Numbered from the stretch's first letter, positions 51,781 through 60,729 are shown. The stretch is DNA of 64,000 nucleotides from Hyphomicrobiales bacterium (GCA_900472295.1 UCIA01000040.1:33442-97441); one strand, 5' to 3'. Numbers and translations are program-made. Notes: generated from the sequence alone by a model not told the origin.

Positions 51781-53550
51781 TCAGGCTGAAATCAGCACCT
51801 TGCCGGCGGCGGAAAGGCTTTCGGCACCGTCGATGACGCGTTCCTTCAAGGCGCTGACCTCGCCAAGCAGGTTTTCGGCGAAGAAGCGGCAAAGGGCGAT
51901 GCGGTTCTGCTCGGCAAGTCCGCCGCGCGCCAGATAGGCGCCGCCGGCGGCAAGCGAGATCAGCCGGAGATAGGGCGTGGCACCGGCCTGCGCTTCGTCG
52001 AGACGGCCGTCGGCCAGCAGCTTCTGCAGAAAGCGCGTTGTTTCGGTGAGATCGTCCAGCGCGCGGTCGAGAGCCTCGGCGGTGCGGCCAAACCCCTGCA
52101 GGTTCGAGGTCCGCACCTCATCGGCGACCGCCTTCAGTTCGGCGATGTAGCCATGCACATGCTCGCCGCCGCCAAGCGGCAGTTTGCGTACCACCAGGTC
52201 GATCGCCTGGATGCCGTTGGTGCCCTCATAGATCGGTGCGATGCGGGCATCGCGATAGAGCGCCGCAGCGCCGGTCTCCTCGATAAACCCCATGCCGCCA
52301 TGCACCTGGACACCCAGCGAAGCGACATCGACGCCGACATCGGTGGAAAAGGCCTTGGCCAGCGGCGTCAACAGATTGGCGCGGTCGCGCCAATGTGTGG
52401 CCTGATCGCCGGCCGAGACCCGCGCGAGGTCGATGGCGTGCGCGCAGGAATAGGAGATGGTGCGGGCGATCTGGGTCAACGCCTTCATGGTGAGCAGATT
52501 GCGCTGCACGTCGGGGTGATGGACGATCGGCGCCATGCCGGCGCCTGAAAAGCCCGACGCCTTGCCCTGGCGGCGCTCATTGGCATAGGCGATCGCTTTC
52601 TGCGTCGCGGCTTCAGCCACCGCCACGCCCTGCATGCCGACGCACAGCCTGGCGTTGTTCATCATGGTGAACATGCAGGCGAGACCCTTGTTCTCCTCGC
52701 CGATCAGCCAACCGATGGCGCCGGGGGTCACGCCGCCAAAACCGTCGCCGTAGATCATGGTGCAGGTCGGCGAGGCATGGATGCCGAGCTTGTGCTCGAG
52801 GCCCGAACAGAAGACGTCGTTACGGGCGCCGAGCGACCCGTCATCATTGACCAGGAATTTCGGCACCAGGAACAGCGAAATGCCGCGGGTGCCGGCCGGT
52901 GCGTCGGGAAGCCGCGCCAGCACCAGATGGACGATGTTGTCGGTGAAATCGTGCTCGCCATAGGTGATGAAGATCTTCTGGCCGAAGATGCGATAGGTGC
53001 CGTCGCCGGCAGGTTCCGCGCGGCTGCGCAGGGCGGCGAGGTCGGACCCGGCCTGCGGCTCGGTCAGGTTCATCGTCCCCATCCACTCGCCGGAGACGAG
53101 CTTTGCCAGATATTTTGCCTTGAGCGCCTCGGAGGCATGCTTGTCGAGCGCCTCGACCGCGCCCATGGTCAGCGTCGGGCCGATGCCGAAGGCCATGGCG
53201 GCGGAGTTCCACATTTCGAGTGCCGCCATGCCGAGCATGGTCGGCAGGCCCTGGCCGCCGAATTCTTCCGGACCCGACAGCGCGTTCCAGCCGCCGTCGA
53301 TCCAGCTGCGGTAAAGCGCCTTCCAGCCGGGTGGCGTGGTGACGGCCGCATCCTTCAGCACCGCGCCATGCTCGTCACCGATCTTGTAGAGCGGCGCCAC
53401 CTCGTCGCTGGCGAAACGGCCGGCCTCGGACAGGATGGCATCGACAAGGTCTTCGCCCAGATCGCCGAACGCGCCGCCATCGAGCGCCGGCTTGAGGCCG
53501 GCGACGTGCTTCAGCGTGAACGAAATGTCGTCGACCGGCGCCTTGTACAT
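51781..53550 (-). CDS. Acyl-CoA dehydrogenase
   Basis: A 589-residue FAD enzyme of beta-oxidation, the longer type with an N-terminal cap (MYKAPVDDISFTLKHV) and a C-terminal dehydrogenase domain. Seen: MNLTEPQAGSDLAALRSRAEP, FITYGEHDFTDNIVHLVLARL, NNARLCVGMQGVAVAEAATQKA and VQVHGGMGFIEETGAAALYRDARIAPIYEGTNGIQAIDL with the catalytic Glu region. Co-transcribed with the enoyl-CoA hydratase gene. A palindrome like a LiuR box lies about 90 bp upstream. Confidence 0.94.
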   Translation of the reverse strand: MYKAPVDDISFTLKHVAGLKPALDGGAFGDLGEDLVDAILSEAGRFASDEVAPLYKIGDEHGAVLKDAAVTTPPGWKALYRSWIDGGWNALSGPEEFGGQGLPTMLGMAALEMWNSAAMAFGIGPTLTMGAVEALDKHASEALKAKYLAKLVSGEWMGTMNLTEPQAGSDLAALRSRAEPAGDGTYRIFGQKIFITYGEHDFTDNIVHLVLARLPDAPAGTRGISLFLVPKFLVNDDGSLGARNDVFCSGLEHKLGIHASPTCTMIYGDGFGGVTPGAIGWLIGEENKGLACMFTMMNNARLCVGMQGVAVAEAATQKAIAYANERRQGKASGFSGAGMAPIVHHPDVQRNLLTMKALTQIARTISYSCAHAIDLARVSAGDQATHWRDRANLLTPLAKAFSTDVGVDVASLGVQVHGGMGFIEETGAAALYRDARIAPIYEGTNGIQAIDLVVRKLPLGGGEHVHGYIAELKAVADEVRTSNLQGFGRTAEALDRALDDLTETTRFLQKLLADGRLDEAQAGATPYLRLISLAAGGAYLARGGLAEQNRIALCRFFAENLLGEVSALKERVIDGAESLSAAGKVLISA

Positions 53551-53640
53551 GCCGCTTTCTCCTCCGCTGCCCGCCCCCGTCGATCCTAGGACCCGGGCCG
53601 ATGCAAAACCATCCGCCTCTGGGCGGCCTCCGATCTTCTT

Positions 53641-53656
53641 TTTACGTAAACGTCAA
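53641..53656 (-). promoter_or_regulatory. LiuR-like palindrome upstream of the acyl-CoA dehydrogenase gene
   Basis: TTTACGT and ACGTCAA around AA form an imperfect inverted repeat (one mismatch) 90 bp before the start at 53550. The shape resembles the boxes of MerR-type LiuR regulators of branched-chain and fatty acyl-CoA degradation. No such regulator is in the window. Confidence 0.4.
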
Positions 53657-53750
53657 ACTTTGTCACGCGGATTTTGCAATCTCTGACAGTCGCGTTAGAT
53701 TCCGGTACAGCCGATCGCCGACGCCCGGCACCAGCGAACCGGAACCTGCC

Positions 53751-53987
53751 ATGCTTGCCAGACCCGAGACTTACCGTTGCATCGAATGCGGCCTGCCGTA
53801 CCAGGCAAGCGGCTTCTGGTATTATCACGGCGAGCTCGAAAGAGGCCCCGCCTACTGGACCGATCGCGGCATTTTGTGCTCACCCAAATGCTCGCTTGCC
53901 CATTACCGCAAGCGCACCGCCGAAGGCACGCTGCCACAGGAGCCGGCGCCGGATCCGCTTGAGGTGCCGCCGATCGGGCGGCGCTGA
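53751..53987 (+). CDS. Small zinc-ribbon-like protein
   Basis: A 78-residue protein with a CxxC pair (YRCIECGLPYQ) and a CxxxC pair (LCSPKCSLAHYRK), separated by an aromatic stretch (GFWYYHGELERGPAYW), suggesting a four-Cys zinc site. Pro-rich C-terminal tail. ATG 53751 is the first start after a long open frame that is otherwise not protein-like. I do not recognise a named family. Zinc binding is inferred from the Cys spacing only. Confidence 0.7.
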   Translation: MLARPETYRCIECGLPYQASGFWYYHGELERGPAYWTDRGILCSPKCSLAHYRKRTAEGTLPQEPAPDPLEVPPIGRR

Positions 53988-54010
53988 ACGCCAGATCAAA
54001 GGTCAGTGTG

Positions 54011-54199
54011 ATGCCCAACCAACAACAGACGCCTACTGGCCGCCTCGACGCCAAGCCCGATGCCGAACAGGACATCATCCGCTTGTCCGCCGAAGATCAG
54101 CTTGCTTTGGCGGAGGCGATTGTGAATCCACCGGAGCCGAATGAGGCGCTGCGCAGAGCCGCGGCCGCTTACAATCGGCTTGTCGTTGAATCCCGGTAA
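54011..54199 (+). CDS. TacA-like antitoxin fragment (C-terminal half only)
   Basis: A 62-residue protein whose second half (LSAEDQLALAEAIVNPPEPNEALRRAAAAY) has the pattern of the toxin-neutralising C-terminus of DUF1778/TacA antitoxins. The N-terminal ribbon-helix-helix DNA-binding part is missing and no GNAT toxin gene follows. It may be a remnant, or a small protein that blocks a toxin encoded elsewhere. A GTG at 54008 is an alternative start. Confidence 0.6.
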   Translation: MPNQQQTPTGRLDAKPDAEQDIIRLSAEDQLALAEAIVNPPEPNEALRRAAAAYNRLVVESR

Positions 54200-54308
54200 C
54201 CTCCGAACGCCTGAAGACGTCTCCCACCGGGACTCCCGCCCGAAAGCACTTCCTTAACCATAGCAGTTCAGCATCGGTGTTTGGTCAGCGGGGATTCCCT
54301 GTTTGAAA

Positions 54309-55466
54309 ATGCCGGCGCATCCTCTTCGCCGCTCAGCGATCGCTCTCGCGGCGATGATAGCGCTGACATCGGCGGCTAAAGCTTCGGACTTTTCCGAGCC
54401 GTGGCGGGATAACGACCGCGCGCTGGTGATCGACGCCTATGAATACAATTCCATCGACTGGGCGCAGCTTGCCACCGACAAGCGCATTGTCGGCTTCATC
54501 AACAAGGCTTCCGACGGGCTGCCGCCGCCCTATTTCTGCTTCGGCGACGAGATCGCGGTCAAACTCTGCAAGACGCTGTGGAAACGCCATGCGGTGACGC
54601 GCGAGCTGTTCCAGACGCGCAAGGTGGTGGCCAAGGCGCTGGGTTTGAAATGGGGCGCCTATCATCTTGCCCGCCCCGGCAATCCGCTCGAGCAGGCCAA
54701 CAATTTCATCGATTTCGCCGAACCGGCGCCGGACGATCTGCTGGCGCTTGACCTCGAAGGCAATGACCCCTCGCAATGGATGTCGCTGGACGATGCCGAG
54801 GAATTCGTGCGCCAGGTGCACCGGCGGCTCGGCCGGTTTCCAATCCTCTACACCAACGGCAAGACCGCCCAGTACATCGCCGACAACCGCTATCAATACC
54901 GGCTCTTGTCGCGGCTGCCGCTCTGGTATGCGCGCTACAAGCCCGACATCGACGTGCATTTTCCGATGGGCAACTGGCAGGGCTATGCGCTGTGGCAGTT
55001 TTCGGCGCAGGCCAATTGCGGGCGCCTGCGCTGCCCCTACCGGGTCGCCGGCACGCCCAACGATATCGATGTCAACGTCGCGCCGATGGATGCGGCGGCA
55101 TTGCGCCAGCAATGGCCGTTCGGCGGCCTGATCGACGTTCCGGCCGACTATCTCGCCTCGATCCCGGTGCCGGTCTCGCGCGCAGCCGGGCTCGCCGGCA
55201 AAGTCACCATCACCTATGCCGATGTGGCGACGCCGCCGACGGTCGAGGAAGTGGTGACGGTGATCGGCGCGCGCTGGCAGGCATTCCGCACCGCCTTCCG
55301 CATGCCGGTGGTCAAGACGGTGCCGCGCCGCGCGCGCTTCGGCATTGCCGACTATGTCGCCTGGAAGCGGACCACATATCGTTCGGAGGCGCTGCTCGAG
55401 GCCGCCTTCTCGCAGGCCGCCGACCCGGTCAGCACCGCCTCGACGGCGCTGGATCGCAAGCGCTGA
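54309..55466 (+). CDS. Secreted GH25-family muramidase-like protein
   Basis: A 385-residue exported protein: signal peptide to about residue 25, then a GH25 lysozyme domain. Catalytic acids fit the family: D in ALVIDAYEYNSIDWAQL and the D-x-E in LLALDLEGNDPSQW, followed by FPILYTNGKTAQYI and WQGYALWQFSAQ. After residue 270 there is an extra part of about 110 residues with no recognised family. Start at ATG 54309; a TTG at 54303 is in frame. A cell-wall hydrolase is inferred; phage context is absent. Confidence 0.88.
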   Translation: MPAHPLRRSAIALAAMIALTSAAKASDFSEPWRDNDRALVIDAYEYNSIDWAQLATDKRIVGFINKASDGLPPPYFCFGDEIAVKLCKTLWKRHAVTRELFQTRKVVAKALGLKWGAYHLARPGNPLEQANNFIDFAEPAPDDLLALDLEGNDPSQWMSLDDAEEFVRQVHRRLGRFPILYTNGKTAQYIADNRYQYRLLSRLPLWYARYKPDIDVHFPMGNWQGYALWQFSAQANCGRLRCPYRVAGTPNDIDVNVAPMDAAALRQQWPFGGLIDVPADYLASIPVPVSRAAGLAGKVTITYADVATPPTVEEVVTVIGARWQAFRTAFRMPVVKTVPRRARFGIADYVAWKRTTYRSEALLEAAFSQAADPVSTASTALDRKR

Positions 55467-55475
55467 AGCGCGAAA

Positions 55476-56762
55476 CTACCCGGCCGCGCCAGCCTTTTCC
55501 CGCGCCATCGCCTGCCAGCCGATGTCGCGGCGGCAAAAGCCTTGCGGCCAGTCGATGCGGTCGAGCGCGGCGTAGGCGCGGGCCTGCGCTTCGCCGACCG
55601 TCTTGCCTGACGCCGTGACATTGAGCACACGGCCGCCATTGGCGACCAGCGCGCCGCCATTAATGGCGGTGCCGGCATGGAAAATCTCAACACCGTCGCC
55701 AGCGGCTTCGTCGAGGCCACGAATGACCGAGCCCTTTTCCGGCGTGCCGGGATAGCCCCGCGCCGCCATCACCACGGTGAGTGCGGCCTCGTCGCGCCAG
55801 CGCACCGAGCTGTGCGCCAGCTGGCCGTCGACCGCGGCGTTGAGCAGCACCAGCAGATCGTCCTTCAGCCGCATCATCAGCACCTGGCATTCCGGATCGC
55901 CGAAACGGGTGTTGTATTCGATCAGCTTCGGCCCCTCGTCGGTGATCATCAGCCCGGCGAAGAGAATGCCGGCGAAGGGCGCACCCAGCTCGGCCATGCC
56001 GCGCATGGTCGGCTCGACGATCTCGCGCATGGTGCGCTCGACGATTTCGGGGCTCATCACCGGGGCAGGCGAATAGGCGCCCATGCCGCCGGTGTTGGGA
56101 CCGGTGTCGCCATCGCCGACGCGCTTGTGGTCCTGCGCGGTGCCGAAGGGCAGTGCTGTGGTGCCATCGCACAGGCAGAAGAAGCTCGCCTCCTCGCCGG
56201 TCATGAACTCCTCGACCACGACCTCGGCGCCGGCGTCGCCAAAGGCGCCGTCGAAACAGGCGTCGAGCGCGGCCCGCGCTTCATCCAGCGTCATGGCGAT
56301 GGTGACGCCCTTGCCGGCGGCGAGCCCGTCGGCCTTGATGACGATCGGCGCGCCGACCTTTTCGACATAGGTCTTGGCCGCGGCCAGATCGGTAAAGCGG
56401 CCATAGGCGGCGGTCGGGATGTCGTATTTGGCGCAAAGGTCCTTGGTAAAACCTTTCGAGCCTTCGAGCCTTGCGGCCCGCTTGGACGGGCCGAAGACGC
56501 GGATGCCCTGATCGCGCAGATCGTCGGCAATGCCGGCAACCAGCGGGCCTTCCGGCCCGACGACGACGAGGTCGATGGCGTTGTCCTTGCAAAAGGCGGT
56601 GACCGCGGCATGGTCGGCGATGTCGAGCTTGACCAGCTCGGCCTCTTTGGCGATGCCGGGATTGCCGGGCGCGGCAAAAAGCTTGGTCAGAAGCGGCGAG
56701 GCCGCGATCTTCCAGGCCAGGGCATGTTCGCGGCCGCCGGAGCCGATCAACAAAACGCGCAT
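55476..56762 (-). CDS. purD: Phosphoribosylamine-glycine ligase
   Basis: ATP-grasp enzyme of purine synthesis that joins phosphoribosylamine and glycine. 428 residues: MRVLLIGSGGREHALAWKIA at the N-terminus, VVGPEGPLVAGIADDL, GAPIVIKADGLAAGKGVTIA (ATP-grasp), GGMGAYSPAPV and ARFGDPECQVLMMRL (metal). An upstream in-frame ATG at 56780 adds six atypical residues; ATG 56762 is preferred. Convergent with the GH25 gene, 9 bp apart. Confidence 0.96.
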   Translation of the reverse strand: MRVLLIGSGGREHALAWKIAASPLLTKLFAAPGNPGIAKEAELVKLDIADHAAVTAFCKDNAIDLVVVGPEGPLVAGIADDLRDQGIRVFGPSKRAARLEGSKGFTKDLCAKYDIPTAAYGRFTDLAAAKTYVEKVGAPIVIKADGLAAGKGVTIAMTLDEARAALDACFDGAFGDAGAEVVVEEFMTGEEASFFCLCDGTTALPFGTAQDHKRVGDGDTGPNTGGMGAYSPAPVMSPEIVERTMREIVEPTMRGMAELGAPFAGILFAGLMITDEGPKLIEYNTRFGDPECQVLMMRLKDDLLVLLNAAVDGQLAHSSVRWRDEAALTVVMAARGYPGTPEKGSVIRGLDEAAGDGVEIFHAGTAINGGALVANGGRVLNVTASGKTVGEAQARAYAALDRIDWPQGFCRRDIGWQAMAREKAGAAG

Positions 56763-56896
56763 GCCAATGTCCCTTGTCATTTCACGACAGGGACTGCGCT
56801 ATTGCGCTGGGCGTTGCGGGTCAAGAGTTTTACCTTACACAATGCTGGTTGCGCACGGGAACGTCGCGCAAAGGGGCACGACGTTCCCGGCCGGAA

Positions 56897-57691
56897 TCAG
56901 CTCTGGTAGATCACCGGAAACCAGTCCTCGCGCAGTTTCTGGCCAGGCTTCATGTCATGGCCGGGATAGGGCGGCGAGGTGCGGCCGGGGCGTTCGACAT
57001 AGCGCGCGTCGTCGCCGACCCAGCGCAGCGACAGCGCCCGGCGCCGCGCCGAGGTCAGATTGCCGCGCGCGCCATGCGCGGTGCGGAAGTCGAACAATAT
57101 GGCGTCGCCCGGCTCCATCTCCCATTCGAGCACCTTCAGCGACGGGTCGTTGTCGGGATCGGGCACCGGCCGATAGTCGCCCTCGCCCGCATAGAAATTG
57201 TCATCGTTCAGCCAGCGCACCGGCAGGACCATCTTGTCCCATTTGTGCGAGCCGGCGATCAGCCGCAGCGTCGCTTCCTTGACTGGATCGATCGGGATCC
57301 AGAAGCTGACCGTCTGGCTGCCGTCGACGAAATAATACGGAATGTCCTGGTGCCAGGGCGTCGGCTTCTGCGTGCCCGGCTCCTTGACCAGCACATGGTC
57401 GTGGAAGAACTGGGCGCTGCGCGACTGCATTGCGGCTGCGGCCAGTTCGGCGGCCGGCGAATTGCGCACGACATCGACGAATTCGGGAATGCGCTCCCAG
57501 TTGCAATAGTCATCGAAGAAGCTGCCCTTGCCGTTGGCGATATCGGATGCCGTCGCGCTACGGTTCTGCATGTTGCGCTCGATGCCGGCGGCAATGGTAC
57601 CGACCCAATCCTTGAAGACGCCGCGGACGCAGACGGCGCCGTCGCGCTGATAGTCGGCAATCGCTGCGGCATCGATGTATCTGGCGGCCAT
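56897..57691 (-). CDS. Phytanoyl-CoA dioxygenase family (PhyH) protein
   Basis: A 264-residue Fe(II)/2-oxoglutarate dioxygenase. The iron triad is visible: H-x-D in PTPWHQDIPYYFVDG and the distal His in FDFRTAHGARGN, followed by the Arg region RRRALSLRW. Start ATG 57691 has GGAG eight bases before it; ATG 57697 is too close to that site. It is divergent from a LysR gene across 107 bp, the usual layout of a regulator and its target. The substrate cannot be told. Confidence 0.9.
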   Translation of the reverse strand: MAARYIDAAAIADYQRDGAVCVRGVFKDWVGTIAAGIERNMQNRSATASDIANGKGSFFDDYCNWERIPEFVDVVRNSPAAELAAAAMQSRSAQFFHDHVLVKEPGTQKPTPWHQDIPYYFVDGSQTVSFWIPIDPVKEATLRLIAGSHKWDKMVLPVRWLNDDNFYAGEGDYRPVPDPDNDPSLKVLEWEMEPGDAILFDFRTAHGARGNLTSARRRALSLRWVGDDARYVERPGRTSPPYPGHDMKPGQKLREDWFPVIYQS

Positions 57692-57798
57692 GTCCATGTC
57701 TCCCCTGTTGGATGCCCAATGTCTGGATGACTCGACTATCGCAGCCGCCGCACATCGCGTAAAATAATAACTTCCCATCTCGCTTATAGTCTTGGCCT

Positions 57799-58710
57799 AT
57801 GAACCTGACCCTCACCCAATTGCGTTACCTCGTCGCCGTTGCCCGCCACGGCAGCGTCACCGCGGCTGCTCGGATGCTGAACGTCTCGCAGCCCTCGATC
57901 TCGGTGGCGATCGACAATGTCGAAGCGACGCTCGGCCAGAAACTGTTCGTGCGCCAACGCGGCAGCGGCATCGCGCTGACCTCGTTCGGCCGCAGCGCGG
58001 TGGCGAAGGCAAAGCAGGTGCTGGCCGAAGCGGACGAACTGGTTGGGCTCGGGACGCGTGACGCCGATGTCGGCGGCGAGTTGGTGCTCGGCTGTTTCGA
58101 GGATCTGGCGCCTTATTTTGCCCCGGCGCTGATCCGCGCGTTTGCGCAGCGCTGTCCGGCGGTCACTGTGGTCGTGCGCGACGAGACCTTCGAGACGCTG
58201 GGCCGGCGGCTCGGCGATTCCGCTATCGATCTCGGCCTGACCTACGATCTCGGCCTGCCCGTGCATTTCGCCCGCATCCTGCTGCATGAGCTGCGGCCGC
58301 ACGCGCTGCTGCCGGAAGGCCACGCGCTGGCCAGCCAGGCGAGCGTCAGCCTGGCGGAACTGGCGACTTATCCCTTGATCACCACCGACCAGCCGCACAG
58401 CTGGCAGCATATGCTGGACCTGTTCCTCAGCCGCGGCCTGTCGCCGGTCTCGCAGTCGACGACGAGTTCATTCGAGCTGCAGCGCAGCATGGTCGCCAAC
58501 CGCTTCGGCGTCGCGGTGAGCTACACCAGGCCCTATGGCGACAGGAGTTATGACGGGCTGCCGCTGGTCTGCAAGCCGCTATCCGACCCGTTGCCGATGC
58601 AGCGCATCATCCTCACCCATGACACAAGGCAAAGGCTGTCGAAGGCGGCGCTGGCCTTCATCGAGGTGGCGAAGGAATGGTTTGCCAGCCACGATGTTTT
58701 CACCGCCTGA
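57799..58710 (+). CDS. LysR-family regulator
   Basis: A 303-residue LysR protein. The N-terminal HTH reads LTLTQLRYLVAVARHGSVTAAARMLNVSQPSISVAIDNVEATLGQKLFVRQRG, with the effector-binding domain from about residue 90. It is divergent from the PhyH dioxygenase gene and probably controls it. The effector is unknown. ubiA follows 51 bp later on the same strand but is a core gene and probably has its own start. Confidence 0.93.
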   Translation: MNLTLTQLRYLVAVARHGSVTAAARMLNVSQPSISVAIDNVEATLGQKLFVRQRGSGIALTSFGRSAVAKAKQVLAEADELVGLGTRDADVGGELVLGCFEDLAPYFAPALIRAFAQRCPAVTVVVRDETFETLGRRLGDSAIDLGLTYDLGLPVHFARILLHELRPHALLPEGHALASQASVSLAELATYPLITTDQPHSWQHMLDLFLSRGLSPVSQSTTSSFELQRSMVANRFGVAVSYTRPYGDRSYDGLPLVCKPLSDPLPMQRIILTHDTRQRLSKAALAFIEVAKEWFASHDVFTA

Positions 58711-58761
58711 GCGACAATGCGGCCGCTTGACGGCGCCTGCCGCTGCTGCCACTCCAGCACG

Positions 58762-59745
58762 ATGGAAACCATCCAGTCGAAAGCGGCCCAGGGCCGCGTC
58801 GCCGACGCGCCGAGCGGGCATTGGGTCTACAAGATGCTGCCGCGCTGGCTGTGGCCCTATGCGCAGCTTGCGCGCTGGGACCGGCCGATCGGCTGGCAGT
58901 TGCTGCTATGGCCCTGCTTGTGGTCGGCAGCGCTTGCGGCCAGCGCCTATCCCCGCCCCGGCGATCCGCTGCTGAGCCTGCTGCCGTCGCCCTGGTATCT
59001 GTTCCTGTTTTTTGTCGGCGCCGTCGCCATGCGCGGCGCCGGCTGCACCTATAACGACATTGTCGACCAGGACATCGACAACAAGGTCGAGCGCACGCGT
59101 TCTCGGCCGCTTCCGGCCGGCAAGGTGACGCGCCGACAGGCCTGGATATTCCTGGTCATCCAGGCGCTGCTGGGCCTCGTCGTGCTGCTGCAGTTCAACG
59201 ACTTCGCCATTCCGCTCGGCATCGCCTCGCTGGTCATTGTCGCCGCCTATCCCTTCATGAAGCGCTTCACCAACTGGCCGCAATTCGTGCTTGGGCTCGC
59301 CTTCTCGTGGGGCGCGCTGATGGGCTGGGCGGTCGAATTCGGCGATCTCGATGGCCCAGCCATCATGCTCTATATCGGCTCGATCCTGTGGGTGATCGGC
59401 TACGACACGATTTATGCGCATCAGGACAAGGAAGACGACGCCATTGTCGGCGTGCACTCGACGGCGCGGCTGTTCGGCGACAACACCAAGACCTGGCTGG
59501 TCGGGCTTTATGGCGGCACGCTGGTGTGCTTTGCCATCGCCTTTGCCGCGGCGCAGGCGCCGGTGGTGGCGCTGGCCGGGCTGATCGCCGCGGGCGCGCA
59601 CATGGCGCGGCAGATAGCGGTGTTGGATATTAACGATCCCGACCAGTGCCTGCGGCTGTTCAAATCGAACAACCAGGTCGGCTGGCTGATTTTTCTCGGT
59701 TTGCTAGGCGGTGCGCTGTGGGTGACGTTGAAGCCGCTGGTTTAG
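58762..59745 (+). CDS. ubiA: 4-hydroxybenzoate polyprenyltransferase
   Basis: Membrane prenyltransferase of ubiquinone synthesis, 327 residues. The first Asp-rich motif is NDIVDQDIDNKVERT followed by SRPLPAGKV; the second is IYAHQDKEDDAIVGVHSTA. About eight to nine helices. ATG 58762 is a convenient start; the frame is open to 58717. A large palindromic repeat follows the stop by only three bases. It probably supplies the quinone pool for the respiratory chain. Confidence 0.94.
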   Translation: METIQSKAAQGRVADAPSGHWVYKMLPRWLWPYAQLARWDRPIGWQLLLWPCLWSAALAASAYPRPGDPLLSLLPSPWYLFLFFVGAVAMRGAGCTYNDIVDQDIDNKVERTRSRPLPAGKVTRRQAWIFLVIQALLGLVVLLQFNDFAIPLGIASLVIVAAYPFMKRFTNWPQFVLGLAFSWGALMGWAVEFGDLDGPAIMLYIGSILWVIGYDTIYAHQDKEDDAIVGVHSTARLFGDNTKTWLVGLYGGTLVCFAIAFAAAQAPVVALAGLIAAGAHMARQIAVLDINDPDQCLRLFKSNNQVGWLIFLGLLGGALWVTLKPLV

Positions 59746-59748
59746 TTC

Positions 59749-59940
59749 CCTTCTCCCCGTCTCTATACGGGGAGAAGGTGGCGGCAGCCGGATGAGGGGC
59801 AGCGCCAGCCTTTCAAGCAAGGGTCAAATGCACTGCGACTAAATCGCATGCGGCAGCTTTTGAAGTAGACAATCGGCTCAGTCAGCGCTGCCCCTCATTG
59901 TCCTGCCGGACATTTCTCCCCGTATAGTGACGGGGAGAAA
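59749..59940. repeat. Rhizobial compound palindromic repeat, type C
   Basis: Two end hairpins (CCTTCTCCCCGT with ACGGGGAGAAGG at 59749-59778 and TTTCTCCCCGT with ACGGGGAGAAA at 59913-59940) frame an inner 14-bp perfect inverted repeat (59792-59805 with 59885-59898). The pattern is one I know from rhizobial genomes. The first hairpin begins 4 bp after the ubiA stop. It accounts for most of the 231-bp gap to the next gene. Confidence 0.8.
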
Positions 59941-59976
59941 GGGCAGTGTCGGCGGCTTCGCCAATCGCCGGCCAAG

Positions 59977-60543
59977 CTACTCTCTCGAAATAATCTCCTG
60001 GCCATCGATCACCAGCCTCAGGCCGAGATCGCCGGCCCTGCGGCGGGCGAGGAAGCGTGGGCGGCGCGTGGTCGAGACCCGGCCCTTGCGGCGATCCTTG
60101 GCCGGCAGCGCCTTGATGGCGGCGCCGAGCGATTCCTCCAGCGTGCGGGCAACGCCGTCGGATTCGATCAGCAGCATCTGCAGCCGGTAGGCATCGGCCC
60201 AGGCGCGCCAGTCGGCGGCGACGTCGTCGAGATCGTCAGCCACCAGCAACGGCACCGACAGCATCGGGTCGTTGTGCAGGAGCTCCAGGGTTACCGTGAC
60301 ATTGCCTTCCGGATCCTCCATCGCGCGGGCGGCGACGCCGCGGAACGCGTTGGCGGGCAGCGCAATGATCGCCGGTACACCGCTCATCTCGAGAGTGCGG
60401 CGGATGACGGCGCCACGCTGGTCGATGGTGAAGGTAACGTCGCCATAATCGTCGCGTGTGGCGTAGCTGACCACTTGCGGCAGGCGGAATGGGTCAAGGC
60501 GCATGTTGCGCCCAGCCCAGACGGGCTTCAGTACACTGTTCAT
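59977..60543 (-). CDS. DUF6101 family protein
   Basis: A 188-residue protein of the DUF6101 group, found in alphaproteobacteria. It starts with MRLDPFRLPQVVSYATRDDYGDVTF and has ISGVPAIIALPANAFRGVAARA-like text and a basic C-terminus (RRKGRVSTTRRPRFLARRRAG). No signal peptide. Function unknown. It is followed by the large repeat and preceded by a 186-bp region in which I see no gene. Cytoplasmic location is inferred. Confidence 0.8.
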   Translation of the reverse strand: MNSVLKPVWAGRNMRLDPFRLPQVVSYATRDDYGDVTFTIDQRGAVIRRTLEMSGVPAIIALPANAFRGVAARAMEDPEGNVTVTLELLHNDPMLSVPLLVADDLDDVAADWRAWADAYRLQMLLIESDGVARTLEESLGAAIKALPAKDRRKGRVSTTRRPRFLARRRAGDLGLRLVIDGQEIISRE

Positions 60544-60729
60544 CTACTGCCTTCCTGTGTTTCTCCTGAGAGCCCGCTTTCACGGATCCCACCGGGCCAG
60601 TTTTCCCGGCCTCGTTGTGTGAAACAGTAGCGCGGGCTCCTTACCGCCGCGCTTAAGAAAGTCAGTTAAATTTTGCTGATCTCAGTGGATGGTTATCGGA
60701 ATGAGACCAACCACTAGATGTTGAAAGGA

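Noticed and set aside
54241..54308. TTAACCAT motif before the GH25 gene
   Set aside because: A single short motif, expected by chance; no second half-site.
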